Shown here one piece after another: positions 10,983 to 23,954 of a DNA stretch of 64,000 nt; the first letter of the stretch is position 1, and each line of letters begins with the position of its first letter. A program made the translations under genes and the position numbers. Under the pieces are notes generated by a model, which saw nothing but the letters and a program-made list of their open reading frames with translations, made no database searches and had not been told where the DNA came from. This DNA comes from Darksidea phi. Its lineage: Eukaryota > Ascomycota > Dothideomycetes > Pleosporales > Lentitheciaceae. Location of the stretch: positions 1 through 64,000 of the forward strand of contig JASJFT010000218.1 in NCBI GenBank assembly GCA_030770425.1, written 5' to 3'.

Positions 10983-12798
10983 ATGGGGCTTCACACCCAG
11001 AGCACCATCTTCGGCCAGCTCGTGCGATTGATTTCTAGGAATACAATTTTCCAATATCCCGACGAGGTCGATCCTTCCTTGTGGAAGAAGGCCATTCAGC
11101 AAGAGACTGCACAACCACCACAACAAACTGTTCAACACGACAGTGGTCCTGCCGATTGGGAAGCACAAGATCATTTAGCACAAGAACAGCATACAGCGGA
11201 AGCTTTTGGCGGCTCAGATGTTCCTTTAGTAACTTGGTATGGCCAGGATGATCCTGAGGTAAAGTCATCACCGTCATCACCATCAAATGCTAATCCAGTA
11301 TTCTACCCTAAGAACCCCCAGAATTGGCCCAATAGCTTGAAACACTTGGTCGCTTTCCAAATGTGTATTCTCAACTTTGCGGTGTACATTGCGAGCTCCA
11401 TCTACGTGCCGGCGAGCACAGCCTCATGGAGGAGTTTGAAGTCAGTAAGGTGGTCGCAACCTTAGGTCTATCGCTATTCACCTTTTAAGATATCCAGTCA
11501 CCGTTAACATATTGTCGAGCAAATCTTGGCTGACATCTCATCCCTCCAAACCAGCGGATATGGCGTCGGGCCTATGCTATGGTCTCCTTTGTCGGAAATA
11601 CCGCGACTCGGGCGAACCGGTATTTTCTTCTGGAGCCTCTTCGCATTTATTATATTCCAACTTCCCGTCGGTTTGGCCCCAAACGTCACGGTCTTCCTGA
11701 TTTTCCGATGGGTGACGGGCTTCTGTGGCAGCCCTTGCCTGGCGACCGGCGGTGGTACCATCACCGACATCTATCCAACAGTTACAGTAACATACCTTCT
11801 ATGCATCTGGTCATCGGCGGGTACTTGGCACCGGCCATGGGCTGGCGCTGGACTATCTGGGTCTTTACATGCCTCTGTACCCTTGTACTCGTTCTAATGT
11901 TTTTCTTTTTTCCTAAGACTGACGCCGCTGATATCCTCTATAATCGAGCCAAGAGACTCAAGAAGGCCACTGGAAATGATCGCTTGCGAAGTCAGACCGG
12001 AGCCGAGACCGCCCACTATACCACAAAGGATAACCTCCTTCGGCTTTGTCGAGCATTCACGCTCACTTTTTCCGAACCCATCGTTCTACTTATGGATCTG
12101 TACGCGGGCCTTCTATACGGCATCCTGTTTATATGGTTTGAATCCTTCCCCATTGTATTCGGAAGCATATACAAGTTTACCTTTGGTCAACAGGGGCTTG
12201 TATTCCTCGGTATCTTGTTGTTTACTGCAATCAGTGTGCCTCTTTTCCTCGTATTGATAATCAGGGGTCTTGTGCCTCCAATGAAGTCCGGAAAATTCAA
12301 GCCAGAGATGGTTCTTCCACCAACGTTCGTTGGGTGCTTCGCGCTCCCCGATATGTCTGTTTTGGTTTGGGCTGGACTTCCCGAGAAGGCCTGGACTGGA
12401 TTCTACCTGTTATTGGCTCTGGATTCTTTGCTATCGGCGTCGTGACACTATTCAACTCGGTATATACGTATATCGGCATCGTGTACGCTCAGTATGCCGC
12501 ATCCATATTTGCAGGAGCCGCCTTGTTTCGCGCTTCAATCGGTGCAGCTTTTCCGCTCTTTGTGAGTCCGTCGCGATATTCTATTTCTTTCCGGCTTCTA
12601 GCTAATATGGTGGGCTAATTAGGCACGTTCACTATTCGTCCGACTCGGCGTTGGTCCCGGCAACTCACTACTGGGTGGTCTCGCCGTCATGTTTATTCCT
12701 GTTCCTTTCATATTTCATCGTGTAAGTCAAACGTGAAAGTCGTTAGACGTGATCTAGCGCTAATATTCGAGAAGTATGGTGAACGGATCAGAAGTTAG
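10983..12798 (+). pseudogene. Broken MFS drug/metabolite transporter (DHA1-like)
   Basis: The N terminus (STIFGQLVRLISRN, then PDEVDPSLWKK) and later segments are those of fungal 12-TM multidrug/polyamine-type MFS transporters, but the frame breaks repeatedly. There is a shift near 11412-11430, between YVPAS and LMEEFEV. A putative intron at 11485-11554 has TTAAGA where GTAAGA is expected, leaving an in-frame TAA at 11486. Around ten residues of the GPxxGP/motif-C region are missing with a frame change near 11815. Two further shifts lie near 12345 and 12370. The downstream introns (after FPLF and after IFHR) still have good donors and acceptors. The exporter of the neighbouring pathway is the likely ancestral role. 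No functional protein can be predicted from this sequence. Confidence 0.85.
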
Positions 12799-15700
12799 AG
12801 CAGGCATGCGGGATAATGGGCTGGAGATGGACAGTCTGATGTGGGACATGTTGCTAAAGTTCATAGTCAGCAGTGCCAAACATTTTCAGCTTCGCCACGC
12901 CTCAGCATATAAGCTGAGTCTTGCGTACAACCGCGGAAAATTTAGCATGTTGTGGAGCTGAGTCTGTCATACTCACCGCTCATAGGTCTCCTAAACGTCA
13001 ATGTGGATGAGTCTGAATCCATCATAGCCCGCAAAGCAATGGAGCTATGGGAGTTTTCGTTTGGAAGAGGAGCTCGCGTTTTCGCATGAAACCTTGAACA
13101 TAGCACCCAGTACATAATTTGCTGTAATTTTTAGAACTCGACCCAGCTCATACACTTTCTGCACATCAAATCAGTGACTTCGACCGCGCGATATACAAAA
13201 GCGGTGACATCTTTTGTCACTAGACTTCCGGAACCGCCACAGAAAAGCCACCGAAAACTTCTTCCCCATATTCCACCACCCCACAACCATGCCGCTTTTC
13301 GAAAAACCTATCTGCGCGCGTGACGACTTGCTTTTGCGGGAAAGGGAAGACGATTAATTAACGTCCGGTTTTTTCCGTGCAGCCAAGGCGGAAAGATGCG
13401 GAAATGCTGGTATATGCACGATGGCGTCAAAGTGGTGAAATTCAATGGTAGAAAATTCTGACACCCAAATCCACGACGCTCTTTGAGGTATTTGCATGCG
13501 ATGTAGTATTTGAGTAAGAAAAAGGGTACGGCCAATGCCGGGCTCACTTTCTAGATTGGGTGGATACGTAGCCCACCGCGATCAGATGGTGCACCAGAGG
13601 GGTAATTACGTTTATTTTAGGCTAACCCCGATATCATTCCTAAAACGTTGTGCTTCGAATTTCGAAAGACGCCATATTCAGCGATCCTACGTAGGCGTTA
13701 TAAGGCTAGGGAAGTGTGTGGCCTAAAGGTGCGGGCCTGGGAAAGTGAAGAGGGATGACCGTTGACCAATGGAGAATCTGTACGCGATGGAGTAGCCAAG
13801 ACCAGCAACTGCGAGTGCAGGGGTCAGGCCAAAGCTGTCAATCCTATCGTGCATTATACGTAAGTAGAGGAGATTGCCAAATTTTTTGGCTTAAAATTTC
13901 TGCGAGATCGAAATACGGGCTGATCGCGCGTGCTGTCTTCGGCGGGTCGATGATTTGCTGAGCGCTATGTGAGGGCTCATGATGGAGCTGCTGGGTACAG
14001 CGAACGTTCGTCGTGGTCAGCTTGAGAGGGACTGTAAAGACTCACGTTGGCTATATCGCAGATCAAACCAGACTCGGCTGGTTAGATTGCGGGGAAGCAT
14101 CATACCCATAACCGACGCTATCAGTATGCTCTAATCAGCGTTCCAGTAGTCAGGATGTGACACTAGCCAAGTCGGTTGCTCAGTTAGTGCTGCTAGTGAA
14201 CCCGGTGAAGCGCTGATTAACTACGACCCTCAGGTGTGATGTCGCTGCCAATGATATGTGCCTTGCAGGCCAATTGATGTGTTCGCATACCATGCTCGGT
14301 TAGAATATCGGGGCGTCCAGAATAATGGTTAGCACGCTCTTCAAGGCATAAACGGAAGCCGCGGCTGTGGGAACGGTCACTGCGGTGCCCCACGGAGTTA
14401 GGCGTATGGAAGCCTCTCTAACTGAGAGGGGCAACATGGGTGCATGTGGCCGGTGAAGAGGGGCGCAGAGGGGATTGTGAGGGACGTTCGCGTACGACGA
14501 GTTGCTCCAGTGAGGCCCTTCGTTTAGGTGGTGCCTAAACGCCCTTTCGACCCTCCGTCCAGTAAGCAGATACTACGTAATCGACCGTGGTGGTCCTCCG
14601 CTGCAGGGAGAAGGGCGTCGAAATGCAGAAACCCCGCAAACAGGGACGGTAGGATGGGGCAAGGCCAGCGGTGAGCCACAACTGGAAGAGTTCATATTCG
14701 CATCGAGTAACGAGATCTGTCGTTACTGGCCAATATGAACGTATCTATGCGATGTTATCGTCGAACTGTGTTTCGATAAAACCAAAGCAATCACCGTCCG
14801 CGAAGGTGGTGTCAGCCTCCCCGCGTGGGTGTTTTCAGGGGGTTCTAACAGGTGCTCGGCACTCATAATCCATTCTACTGTATTCAAACATGACCCCACG
14901 GAGTTTTGGATGGCAAATGGGGACGTGGCATGCTACTGCGCCTACAACGCGGGTCTGCAAAGGCAAATGAAGGGCGTTGACAGGCTGATGTGGCAGGAAT
15001 GCATTGAACCATGCAATTGGAAACGGAAGAACAGCGCAGAAGATGAAAGAAAAATGTCATCGATGCAAATGTATGTCAGAGGCCGCCTTGTTGGTGTTGC
15101 AGGATGGCACGTCAGTGTTGTCGTGGTTGAAATATGAGCACAACACGTTCTTTACTGTGATTGGTCTAGCGGCGGGGGCTTTTGACAACGAATGTATGTG
15201 AATGAGGCAGTACACTGTGTACTTGTAAAGACTGACGAGAGAAACCCGGAAGACGGGAAACGGAATAAATCGCCTCATAATGTTACCGCCCAAAATTGGC
15301 GCTGTGCGAGTTATGGATGCTTGTGAATTGCAGTAGATCCGATCACGTGATGTAAGCTGGCGACCAAGGCCGAGATAGCTCTTAGAGTATTTAGGAGACG
15401 TGAGAGTAGCTCGATTTTTTGGTGATGTTCACATGGCAGGCTCGTGCTGGCTGTATCCTTCCGGGGCGATCCTGACCTGTAGTACCGTTTCGGTCATCAA
15501 GCCACAAGTTCCGGTAACTGAAACGTTCCTCGCGATGGATCGCGCGCCCTGAGCGTTTGAATGCAGCCGCTGTCAACAACGGAATGTGACGAATCCTGCA
15601 TATTAGACACCGGTAGTTTGTTGCTCGTCTTCGCAAGTCCTTCCGGTGGCCAAGCAAACGCGAGGCACACTACCGCCGGCAACGGATAACAGGTTCGAGA

Positions 15701-16547
15701 ATGGTGACGGGGCATGTTGGCTGAAATACATGACGTAGGAAAGGTCTCTCGACGAAATCGCCATGTGTCCATCCATGGTCTGCTGATGGTGGAGCAACGT
15801 TCGGGAGCAGCGCTCGAGGAGAAAGTGCCCAGCACGGTGATCGGCGCGGCGCGGACGGATGCCAGCCACGATCCCGCTGGCGTCCACCGTCCATCGAGGA
15901 ACATCCCGGGACATCTTCCGGCTGTCGCGTTGTCCTTCGTGTCGTTATTTGCAGGAGGAATAAGCGGGAGTCAGCCCTGTTTGATCGAGCATCTAAATGC
16001 GGTCGCTGAGGGGGTCCCTCGTTTTCGCGCTTCTAGAGCGATGCTACGATGCATGCAAAATGAAATGGAGGGGCGCAAACGTGTGGATGATTCGCTGTGG
16101 ATGCGCTGAAGCTGCACAGGATCGCACTCAGGGCGGTCATCGGGTAAGCTGGATCGGGAGTAGCTCTCTATCGGTCTCGTCTCATTCGCCATTCGTAACA
16201 AGGGAGACAGTCTCACGAGCGCTCGCGGGCGGGCTGGGTGGCTGTCTGTCTCGGAGGCGGACGAGACGCAACGCTTCCTTGTGCATACTTTTACAGTGCC
16301 GAATCCCACGCTGCTGCGCCATTCGGAGTCGCCTGAAGAATTTGCCCTGACGGTCTGGACAGCGTATATCCCGGCGCATCCAGCTCACTCCACTACAACT
16401 CCACTCCAAGCGACGCCTGACTCGCGGGTCAATCGCTTTACTAGACCAGCGCCGCGCATTCTCGTCCACGCAGGCTTCAATCTTCTTGAAGAACCATTTT
16501 ATCTATTAGTTTTAATACGTACCAGCACGTTTTATTTTCTTGCAACC
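12799..16547. other. Intergenic, 3.7 kb, no supported gene
   Basis: No ORF carries a recognisable domain or usable splice structure. GC-rich overlapping ORFs at 15391-16470 on both strands look like chance frames. No terminal repeats or transposase were seen. Confidence 0.55.
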
Positions 16548-17977
16548 ATGGCGCGCACCGCACAGTGGAAGTATGATTCGAGCGAGAGCACGACAACGTC
16601 TGAGCGCAGCGACCGCGGCAGCGACCGCGACAGCGGCGACAGCGAACTTTCATACGACACTGTACCCACCGAATACAGCGCAAAGCCCGCCCTTGCTCGC
16701 AACGAGACATGTCTGGGTCGCTTAGAAGGGCATCCACGAGAATACTTCTTGCCCGAAAAGCACTGCACACAGGTTGCGTCCTACTCCGCTCGTTCCTCGG
16801 TTGATACCTACGCCTCAACATCCGAGGAAGAACTCATCGACGAGTTCGACGACACTCCAGAGTACTACGTTCCAGAATACGACCATGAGCCGCTTTCCGC
16901 CGACGCTATCCCGACGACACCTCGCGATTTCGCAGACCTTTTTCCGACGGCGAAGCGTATATCGATCCGCCATGATGACTCCACAATTGACGGGAATATG
17001 AACTTGCGGGTAGACACACAGGTGGAAGAACGACATTCGAAGAAGCAGAGCTACACGCTATTCCATCTCCGAATGCATGACCTGCGCACCCGCGAGTTCT
17101 CCCTGCGGCGATACTGCAGAGATTCCGGCCGCGAGGTTTGCCATTCCATCCGAAAATACCAGAAGCCGCCGGCTGAAAAGCGTCCGGTCCTGCAGCGAGC
17201 GAGCACGGCGCTCGCTAGCCTGAGGCACAAGCCCGAAACCCGCCCGTCCACGGCAGCAGGCCTCAAGCGCTCCGACTCAGGCTATGAGTCGAGCCACGGC
17301 GTAGGAATTGAAGGGGGAGACAATGATTCACGTCTCAGGTCGACGGGCTATGCCAAAGGACGCGCGCTGATGCCTACCAACACCCTCAAGTTAGAATTTT
17401 CCAACTACGCCCACATTGATGTCAAGCGAAGAGGCACCAAAGGCAGCAAACGGTATTCTTTTGAGTACTGGGGCTACAACTATTCTTGGAAGCGAATCGT
17501 CAACAAGGAGCGTGACCAGGAAAGCATATCCTACTACCTCGTCCGCTCAGACAACGAAAAGGAACCCCTGGCCCACATCTGCCCCGTCCGGTTAACTCAT
17601 GACCAGGCGCAAGAGGAGAGAGCAAGGGGTGGGTGGATCCCGCGCTCATATATGCGAATTACCGACGATGAGATCCTACGTTCCAACAGCGACATTTCCG
17701 AGTGAGTACAATAACGGTATCCTACATACACTCGACTAATATATGCCCCAGCGTCGTGGTTGCTACTGGTCTCATGGCTCTCGTGGACGACTGCATCAAG
17801 CGCAGATTCCACTCGAAGCAGACTACACAGTTGCACATCCCACTGCTTCGGAACAAGATGCACGTAGACTATATTGGCCCCAAGCGGCTAATCGATGAAG
17901 TGTTCAATCGAGCCAATCGTACCGGACCTCCAAGCAGACAGCCGTCGGCGTTGCGCCGAAACACTTTAGAGACCTAG
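16548..17977 (+). CDS. Conserved-looking hypothetical protein, disordered N-terminal half
   Basis: Two exons, 16548..17701 and 17752..17977, give 459 residues. The GTGAGT donor overlaps the apparent stop of the long ORF and the acceptor is CCCCAG. Residues 1-300 are Ser/Thr/Asp/Glu-rich and probably disordered. From about 300 a folded region begins with aromatic-rich strands (KRYSFEYWGYNYSWKRIV, YYLVRSDNEKEPLAHICP), followed by IPRSYMRITD. After the splice comes a helical segment (VVVATGLMALVDDCIKRRF) and a basic tail. The beta-rich part recalls tubby/LURP-like modules in layout only, which is speculation. The start at 16548 has a good CAACCATGG context; an upstream in-frame extension exists but looks non-coding. 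Confidence 0.75.
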
Positions 17978-19289
17978 TCCTCGCCGCTTGGGCTTCGAAA
18001 TGGGGCGAAACCCGCTAGGTTGTGACTCTCCATCTTATTCTTATACATATTTTCTTCTACCGCCTTTGTGAGTTGTCAACATTGCTCGATTGGGCCGCGG
18101 AACTGCAGCATTCCGATTGCGTCGTGTTGTTGGGGGTATTTCCTTTACAGTACAGCATAGCACGGAAGCTCTAGGGTTGATAATGGGAGCATGCATAACA
18201 TCGCGGTTGGAGTTGTTTGCCTTTTTGTTTGTTGAGAGCGAAACGTCATTCGGCCAAAATTAGGTCCCCATCAGGTTTGTGCGACGATACCGTACCGGGT
18301 CGTTCTCATGCCGTCTCTTAACTTTATGAGTGTATGACTCTTTATAATAACTCTCTATTGTTACCGCAAGCTCGTTGAAATAGTTCGCAATCTAGCCTTC
18401 GTTCGTGCAGATAGTCCTGGGCAGGTCTGTTCCATTGTCCCGGTACATTGGTGCACAGCATCTCCACTTGCAGATAGCAATTCATATGACACATCTTCGA
18501 TTACCCTGTCGGCACAATCTTTGACACAGCCCTCAAGCACAACGTGCGTACCCGTTGCAATTACCTTCAACCATGTGACGGGGCGCCTCACTGTGCATTG
18601 TTTCACTCTTGCGTATGCTGATCACAAACGCATCACAACGCGCACTTTTCCTCTGTAACGACGCCACTCGTGGGTATCAGTATATGAATGATTGTTATCA
18701 ACGACTTTTAGCACTGCTGTTCGCTGATATCATATGTTATGGTAATTTTCGTAAAGTCCCACTGAGACATGCTAATTAAGAGCCCCGCACATATCGCCCT
18801 AAGACACCTAGATGCATGCAGTGAGCTGTCAAGAAGACGCGAGATGTCTCGCGTCCCGCGGAAGCGCATCCACTTCAGCATGCATCTGCATCAGCCCTCC
18901 TTTCCCGGGATAGAGGTGGCTTTTATTCACATGCACCCTCCTGAGGTCCCGTGGACCCCCCCCGGGCCTCGCGTACTACCCATTGCCATCCATCATCTTG
19001 TGGTCACGGCGGCCCATAGCCCGAAGTGTCATGGATATGACCCCCAAGGACACCGCATACTCGGGCCACCGGTATGCATGCCGGGTGGCTACAAGTGCGG
19101 ATTTCAGCGCTGTCGTGTGTCATCTCGCCTGTACCCCCAAACCCACCACTTCTACCTATAAGTATCTGCATTCTCACTTCATTTTTAAGGTATCATTGCT
19201 GTCATCAGTGAGCATTCGCAGCTGTCGGACCTCTCCTTTCTTGATCGTCATATACCTTTACGTAACGTCCTTGCTACTACACAATCGTA
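17978..19289. other. Intergenic, 1.3 kb
   Basis: Holds the 3' flank of the hypothetical gene and the promoter of the small dsRBD gene. No coding signal was seen. Confidence 0.5.
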
Positions 19290-19696
19290 ATGGCTACACC
19301 ACAAACATGGGCGCAGCGCCTCAGAGGTATGTGCACCCCATATCCGCATGCCATGCCAATCCAAGCTATCCAACGTCGTTGCTAACTATGTACTTGTAAC
19401 AGACCATTGCAGGGCTCGGGGCTTCAATGAGCCTGCTTGGCAGGATATCTCTGATCGCCGTGGTATGCAAGTTTACCCCCTCCAGCGCCTAGATGCTAAA
19501 GAAACCAGGAGGCCGGACAGCCTGGTCCAGCATTGTCAATGTTCAGGGCCAGACCTATCATGCCCGTTTTTGGTATGATGGGGCCTACGTAGAACAGGCC
19601 AGAGAGGATGCGGCCGAGATCGCGTTGCGGGCGATGACCGGATTCTCAAACACATCGCAGGAACCTCCGCCTGCGAGCCATTACGCGCCCGCTTAG
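19290..19696 (+). CDS. Small double-stranded-RNA-binding-motif protein
   Basis: Three exons (19290..19326, 19403..19462, 19509..19696) encode 94 residues; both introns are phase 1 with GTATGT/GTATGC donors and AACAG/ACCAG acceptors. The product is one DRBM-like unit: helix 1 (WAQRLRDHCRARG), then PAWQDISDRRGGRTAWSS, strands IVNVQGQTYHARFWYDG, and helix 2 beginning AREDAAEIALRAM. The alpha-beta-beta-beta-alpha order and the C-terminal AxEDAAxxAL helix are typical of stand-alone fungal DRBM proteins. A single domain suggests an adaptor or regulator. The basic KKxAK-type helix start of canonical RNA binders is weak here (AREDAAE), so RNA binding is unproven. No single ORF shows this gene whole. 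Confidence 0.8.
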
Positions 19697-22600
19697 CGAC
19701 GAGACTGTTAGTTTCACAGGGCATCAGCGCACCTGTAAGCCCTATGTTGGAAAAGGGGGTGGCTATTGTGTTCTGTACCCGGTATGCTTGGGTATGTATG
19801 GTTACTTGGTACCGGAAGGGCGGCACCATTGATGGGCTAGTTTGGTTCGCTTTAGGATCTCCTTGCTCTACACTCTCTTGATCTTCTTTGCTCGTTCCTG
19901 TTACATGGTGTTTGCACTTTGCCAAGTCACTAGGAACTGCCAGACAATTATTCGTTTGCTTTACGTAGTGGAAGTCTCATGTGCAAGGTCCGCAGGAAGA
20001 GCTTATACCGTGGGGTGCATACCCACAACTTAGCCAACAACAATAGAACCGTGAAGAGCGTGGAAGCCACGGACCAATGGAGGCACACCTTCCTCCCCCC
20101 TCCCCCCAAATCCTCACTCAACACATTCCCCACCTACAGCCCCGATGCCTTGAGCTTTCGGAAGGCAAACAAAGTTCGCCACGCAAAACGACTAACGTTT
20201 CTCGGAGAGAGCGTGGCATGAGCGGTTCCGCTAATTCTCTCTACTATGTGATTACAAGCCCGGCTCCACCTTGAAAACTAGGTGCATTCAATAACATGCA
20301 GGACATGAGCGAGCAGCCCGTCGTCGCCACTAGATGAATCGTACGATGCCTTAGCTCGTTTGCGCTAGCGGGGTAAACCAAACTTCATCTCATCGTTTGG
20401 ATACCTCAGATCCAATCATTTCTCCGCATCGGCTATCCTCGCCCCTTGCCTTTTTTCAAGCTCTCTCTTGTGGCCACAGGACTGAAACGAATATTCCTTT
20501 TGAAATCGGCAGTTGTAGCTTGTCCGGCGGTGCGTTTCCGGGGTGCGTGCCGGCAGGCCCGGGTCAAGGGCAGGTGTTTGAGCCCTGAACCCTACGATGC
20601 GGCATATTCAACATAGCTCGGCTCGTGGTATTCGTGTTCGGTACACGGGAACTGTTTAGCCAGCGGATGCGGCCCGCAATCAGCTCGAGGCGAGGAACCC
20701 GCGAACCCTATCCCCTATCGCAATCAGGGGAGAACTGCCAATCAAGCGTCTCGACAATGAGCTCTGCAGCGCAGCTCAGCGGGCTGAACGCATATCCTTC
20801 GATACGTTCCCATGCCATTCTATTTTAAGATTGAATGCGTCCTGTGATTCCAAAACCGCTCACTGTCTCTACAGATCGCTCCGCCAACCTACTGGCCGCA
20901 TAGTCCGATAAATACGTGAACTCTGAGCAAGTAAAAATGCGACACTTCGTTTTGACGGCGCTAGTGGGCCTTTTGTGAGGTGAACCCAGCAGTCTCTTGG
21001 GGCATAACCCGACAGAAGCTGCTATTGCATACGGCGGCTACGACTACACCCTCCTCAGGGTGCCGTATATCGAGCACGTGGGGGTTGTTCTGTCATGTCG
21101 ATGCCGATGCTGTTGCCGTTGCTAGGACTGCTGCAGCGGGTTGTTGAGCCACTGCGGATATACGGCAATATTGCCTATGCGCATTCCGTCCTCAGCTCAA
21201 CAGTAATTCGCAGAGCATATGGTTGACGTGGAGAACTTTCAATGGCTTAAAGCTACTGCACCGCAAAGTGTGTGTTAATCGCGCTGCAGCTTCGGGTTTG
21301 AGCGCTTCCGCGCTATTCCCTCAGCTTCACTCACGGGGCGGGCATGCACCCACACATGGCATGCCAAGCACTCTGTTATCACCCATGGGCTGAGTGTGTG
21401 CAAGAACCTCCAGGCTGTTCCGACGAACGGGGCCCGATACTCTACAATCGGCCCTTCAATGGGCTATCACTTGCAGTCTGGACTCAGCTCCGAGGAAATC
21501 ATAGCATATCCTTTGGGGACACTAACTCCTAGTGTCAGAGCCCCGGGAGGGCAATAGGTAGGCAACTAGAAGGCAACGAGCAGGCAGCCAGAGCGCACCC
21601 ATACTACCTTGCAGCGACCATGTATCATTCAGGGTACACAAATGCGTTGGCTTCGCAGGGAGCAAGCCCTTCAGGTTGTTTTTGAAAAGGCTGTGCAATG
21701 TGGGGGGGCCGGTTACGACAGTTGCAGTGCCATGCTAAACGTAACATTAATCTATTCAGTGCCGCGGCTGTTACTCGAGGGGACGCAGATGAGGGTGCGA
21801 CATTTACTGTGATGTCCGGCATCCCACTCTCTTAGGTGGCGACAATAAGATCACCCCTTCAGCTAAGAATTATGATGATCCAGCTGCCATGCTCTCTCCA
21901 AACCATTGCTCAAAAGGGTGTGGTGGTCGAAAACCAGGCAACGGTGTTCACTCTTCGAATGTACTCAGCCTTCCGTTATCATGGAGGCCGGGAACATCAT
22001 ACCGACCTTCAGGACCAATTAGTGGAGGTATGGAGGCTATCTGCTGAGCTTCATACCGCATTATGTCACAGGACGAGTCATACGTCCTGTGCGTCTGTCA
22101 TGTGGGTAACTGAATCGGTCGCCTTGCATGGCGAGTGGCTACGATCTGCATTTGGTGCAACTTCTTGGAACTTGAAGGACGTACAACATGAGATCAATAG
22201 AGACTTCTTCCACAGCATCTGCAAGCTTTCGCGCGCAAAAGTGTTGCCGTAAAGGTAAACTCTTTAGAGAAGTGCATCTGTTCCGAAGCCCCGTCAACCA
22301 CTGCCAAGCTCGGGTGCTTTCAAAATGAGTCGAGGCTGGGTATGTGGACCTCTTCGCAGTAGTGGCCCCAGTATACGTGTTCCGCAGTATGCGTGGAAGA
22401 CCGTATATCCAAGACAAAGAAGAGACGAACAATGTTCAACACACTTTACATGCAACGAACCTGTGAGCCCACTGTTGGTTGCCATAATATTGCAAGCAGC
22501 TTGCACGGTTAAGTAAGCTAGGTCATCGAAGCATCCCATTCGCCCTAGGCTGAGACTGAGCGTATGTGCTCTGTGCTCCGACCCCTTCCGCTTCCACGAC

Positions 22601-22950
22601 ACTCGGTCGATCTTTTATTCTACTGCTTATCTCTTGCTCATTCTTCTCAGAGAGCAAGAAAGTGGCCGACCAGTCTCAGGATGAGCCACAGCAGTATCTA
22701 CTCACGTTATGCAGTGCCTCATTGTAACGTCGACACGTTAACCAACGAAAAGCCTGATCGCGCGAACCAAGGCGTAAGACACCATCGACCGTGAGGATCA
22801 TGGGCCCCCCCTATGACAAGCATCGGCTTGTCACGATACATCATTACGGATGATAGCTCGGGCGCTCCCTCGTAGAATCGTCGGATACGTTAGAGGGAGA
22901 CTCCGACTGCAAAGCTAGCACTGCATCTATGCACAGCGTCTTCTCGGCTT
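19697..22950. other. Intergenic, 3.25 kb, no supported gene
   Basis: Many short ORFs on both strands with no domain signature and no consistent splicing. No direct or inverted terminal repeats were noticed. Confidence 0.5.
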
Positions 22951-23954
22951 GTTGAAGACTACCTCGAACACTACCGGAGCAGAATATAGGTCAGCATGCA
23001 ATGGAGGAACGCAGTGTGGAAGAACTTATCTATTATTGATCAAATGCTAGGACACCTAGATTCGGACAATCCCGCAACGCGACATTCGCGCCGGGCTATT
23101 CAAATTTTTCAACAAAGATTTGGGCCTAGGTTGCATTCCATTATTACTTGGGAACGTTCTCAAGGGTTGTCATACGAGGGTAACGATCCCCAGAGCTAAC
23201 CTTTTCTCCAGGACAGCTCGGATTTACTCCTGCTCGACGAACGTACGCCTCCACCTCCCTTCCCACATACAACTCAAGAGTCTCGCGAACGAAAGCTAGA
23301 GCAATACACACTACCAAGTCCCCCACCGAAAACGGACTTCTCAGTTTCGTCGCTCTTCGTCCCTGATACGATCGACCCCCTAATGCTCGCACGGCGGCCT
23401 ATCATTAAGCTGCACTTCGCTACGATTTATACAGGTCACCTCGATGACAATGAAATGACGGTTGACCAGTACGAAGCAACAGTCAATGAAGAAACGGATA
23501 TACCAAAGGGTTGGATGGTATGGTCTCATTCGGCCATGGTTAGGTGGCTCGTTTGCACATGCAGGTCTGTCATTATGAAGAAAGCACCACCGGCAACTTC
23601 TCATAAGAAGTTGGAAGTGGAGCGAGCTGTTTCTCTTCTCGTGGACATTGCACTAGCATCAGACAATGTGAGAAGACCGCAAGAACAAGAGATGTGTTCG
23701 TGGTCAAGAAAGAAAAGAATTTTCATTGGGAGCCACGATTCTCATACGAGCACGCGTTTCAGGCGTCCACCACCGTCTTAGCGGTACCTGCGATGGAATC
23801 TCATCGCCCTCGGTCGACCGCACCTCCTCACACCGGCACAACCGTCGCGCGAACGCGAATCGATACCGGAGTCTGTTACAACCGAGACACGGCCCTCAGA
23901 GCACATGCCTATCCGATCGATACCCGTCCCCGAAGAAGCTACGGCAAACTTTAA
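22951..23954 (+). pseudogene. Possible decayed gene of unknown family
   Basis: Coding-like sequence runs through with breaks. A first stretch (VEDYLEHYRSRI) is followed by an in-frame TAG, then MQWRNAVWKNLSIIDQ onward to about 23180. A 32-46 nt intron-like gap ends in TCTCCAG at 23212, then about 190 open codons run to 23781. At about 23694 the better-looking continuation (FVVKKEKNFHWEPRFSYE) is in another frame. The amino-acid texture looks protein-like but no family was recognised. It may be chance. Confidence 0.3.

Noticed and set aside
10983..12798. RIP mutation as the cause of the MFS decay
   Set aside because: The lesions are indels and a donor G-to-T change, not the C-to-T/G-to-A changes of RIP, and there is no repeated copy in the window.
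15391..15914. Several overlapping minus-strand ORFs
   Set aside because: Three frames are open at once, as expected of GC-rich non-coding DNA.
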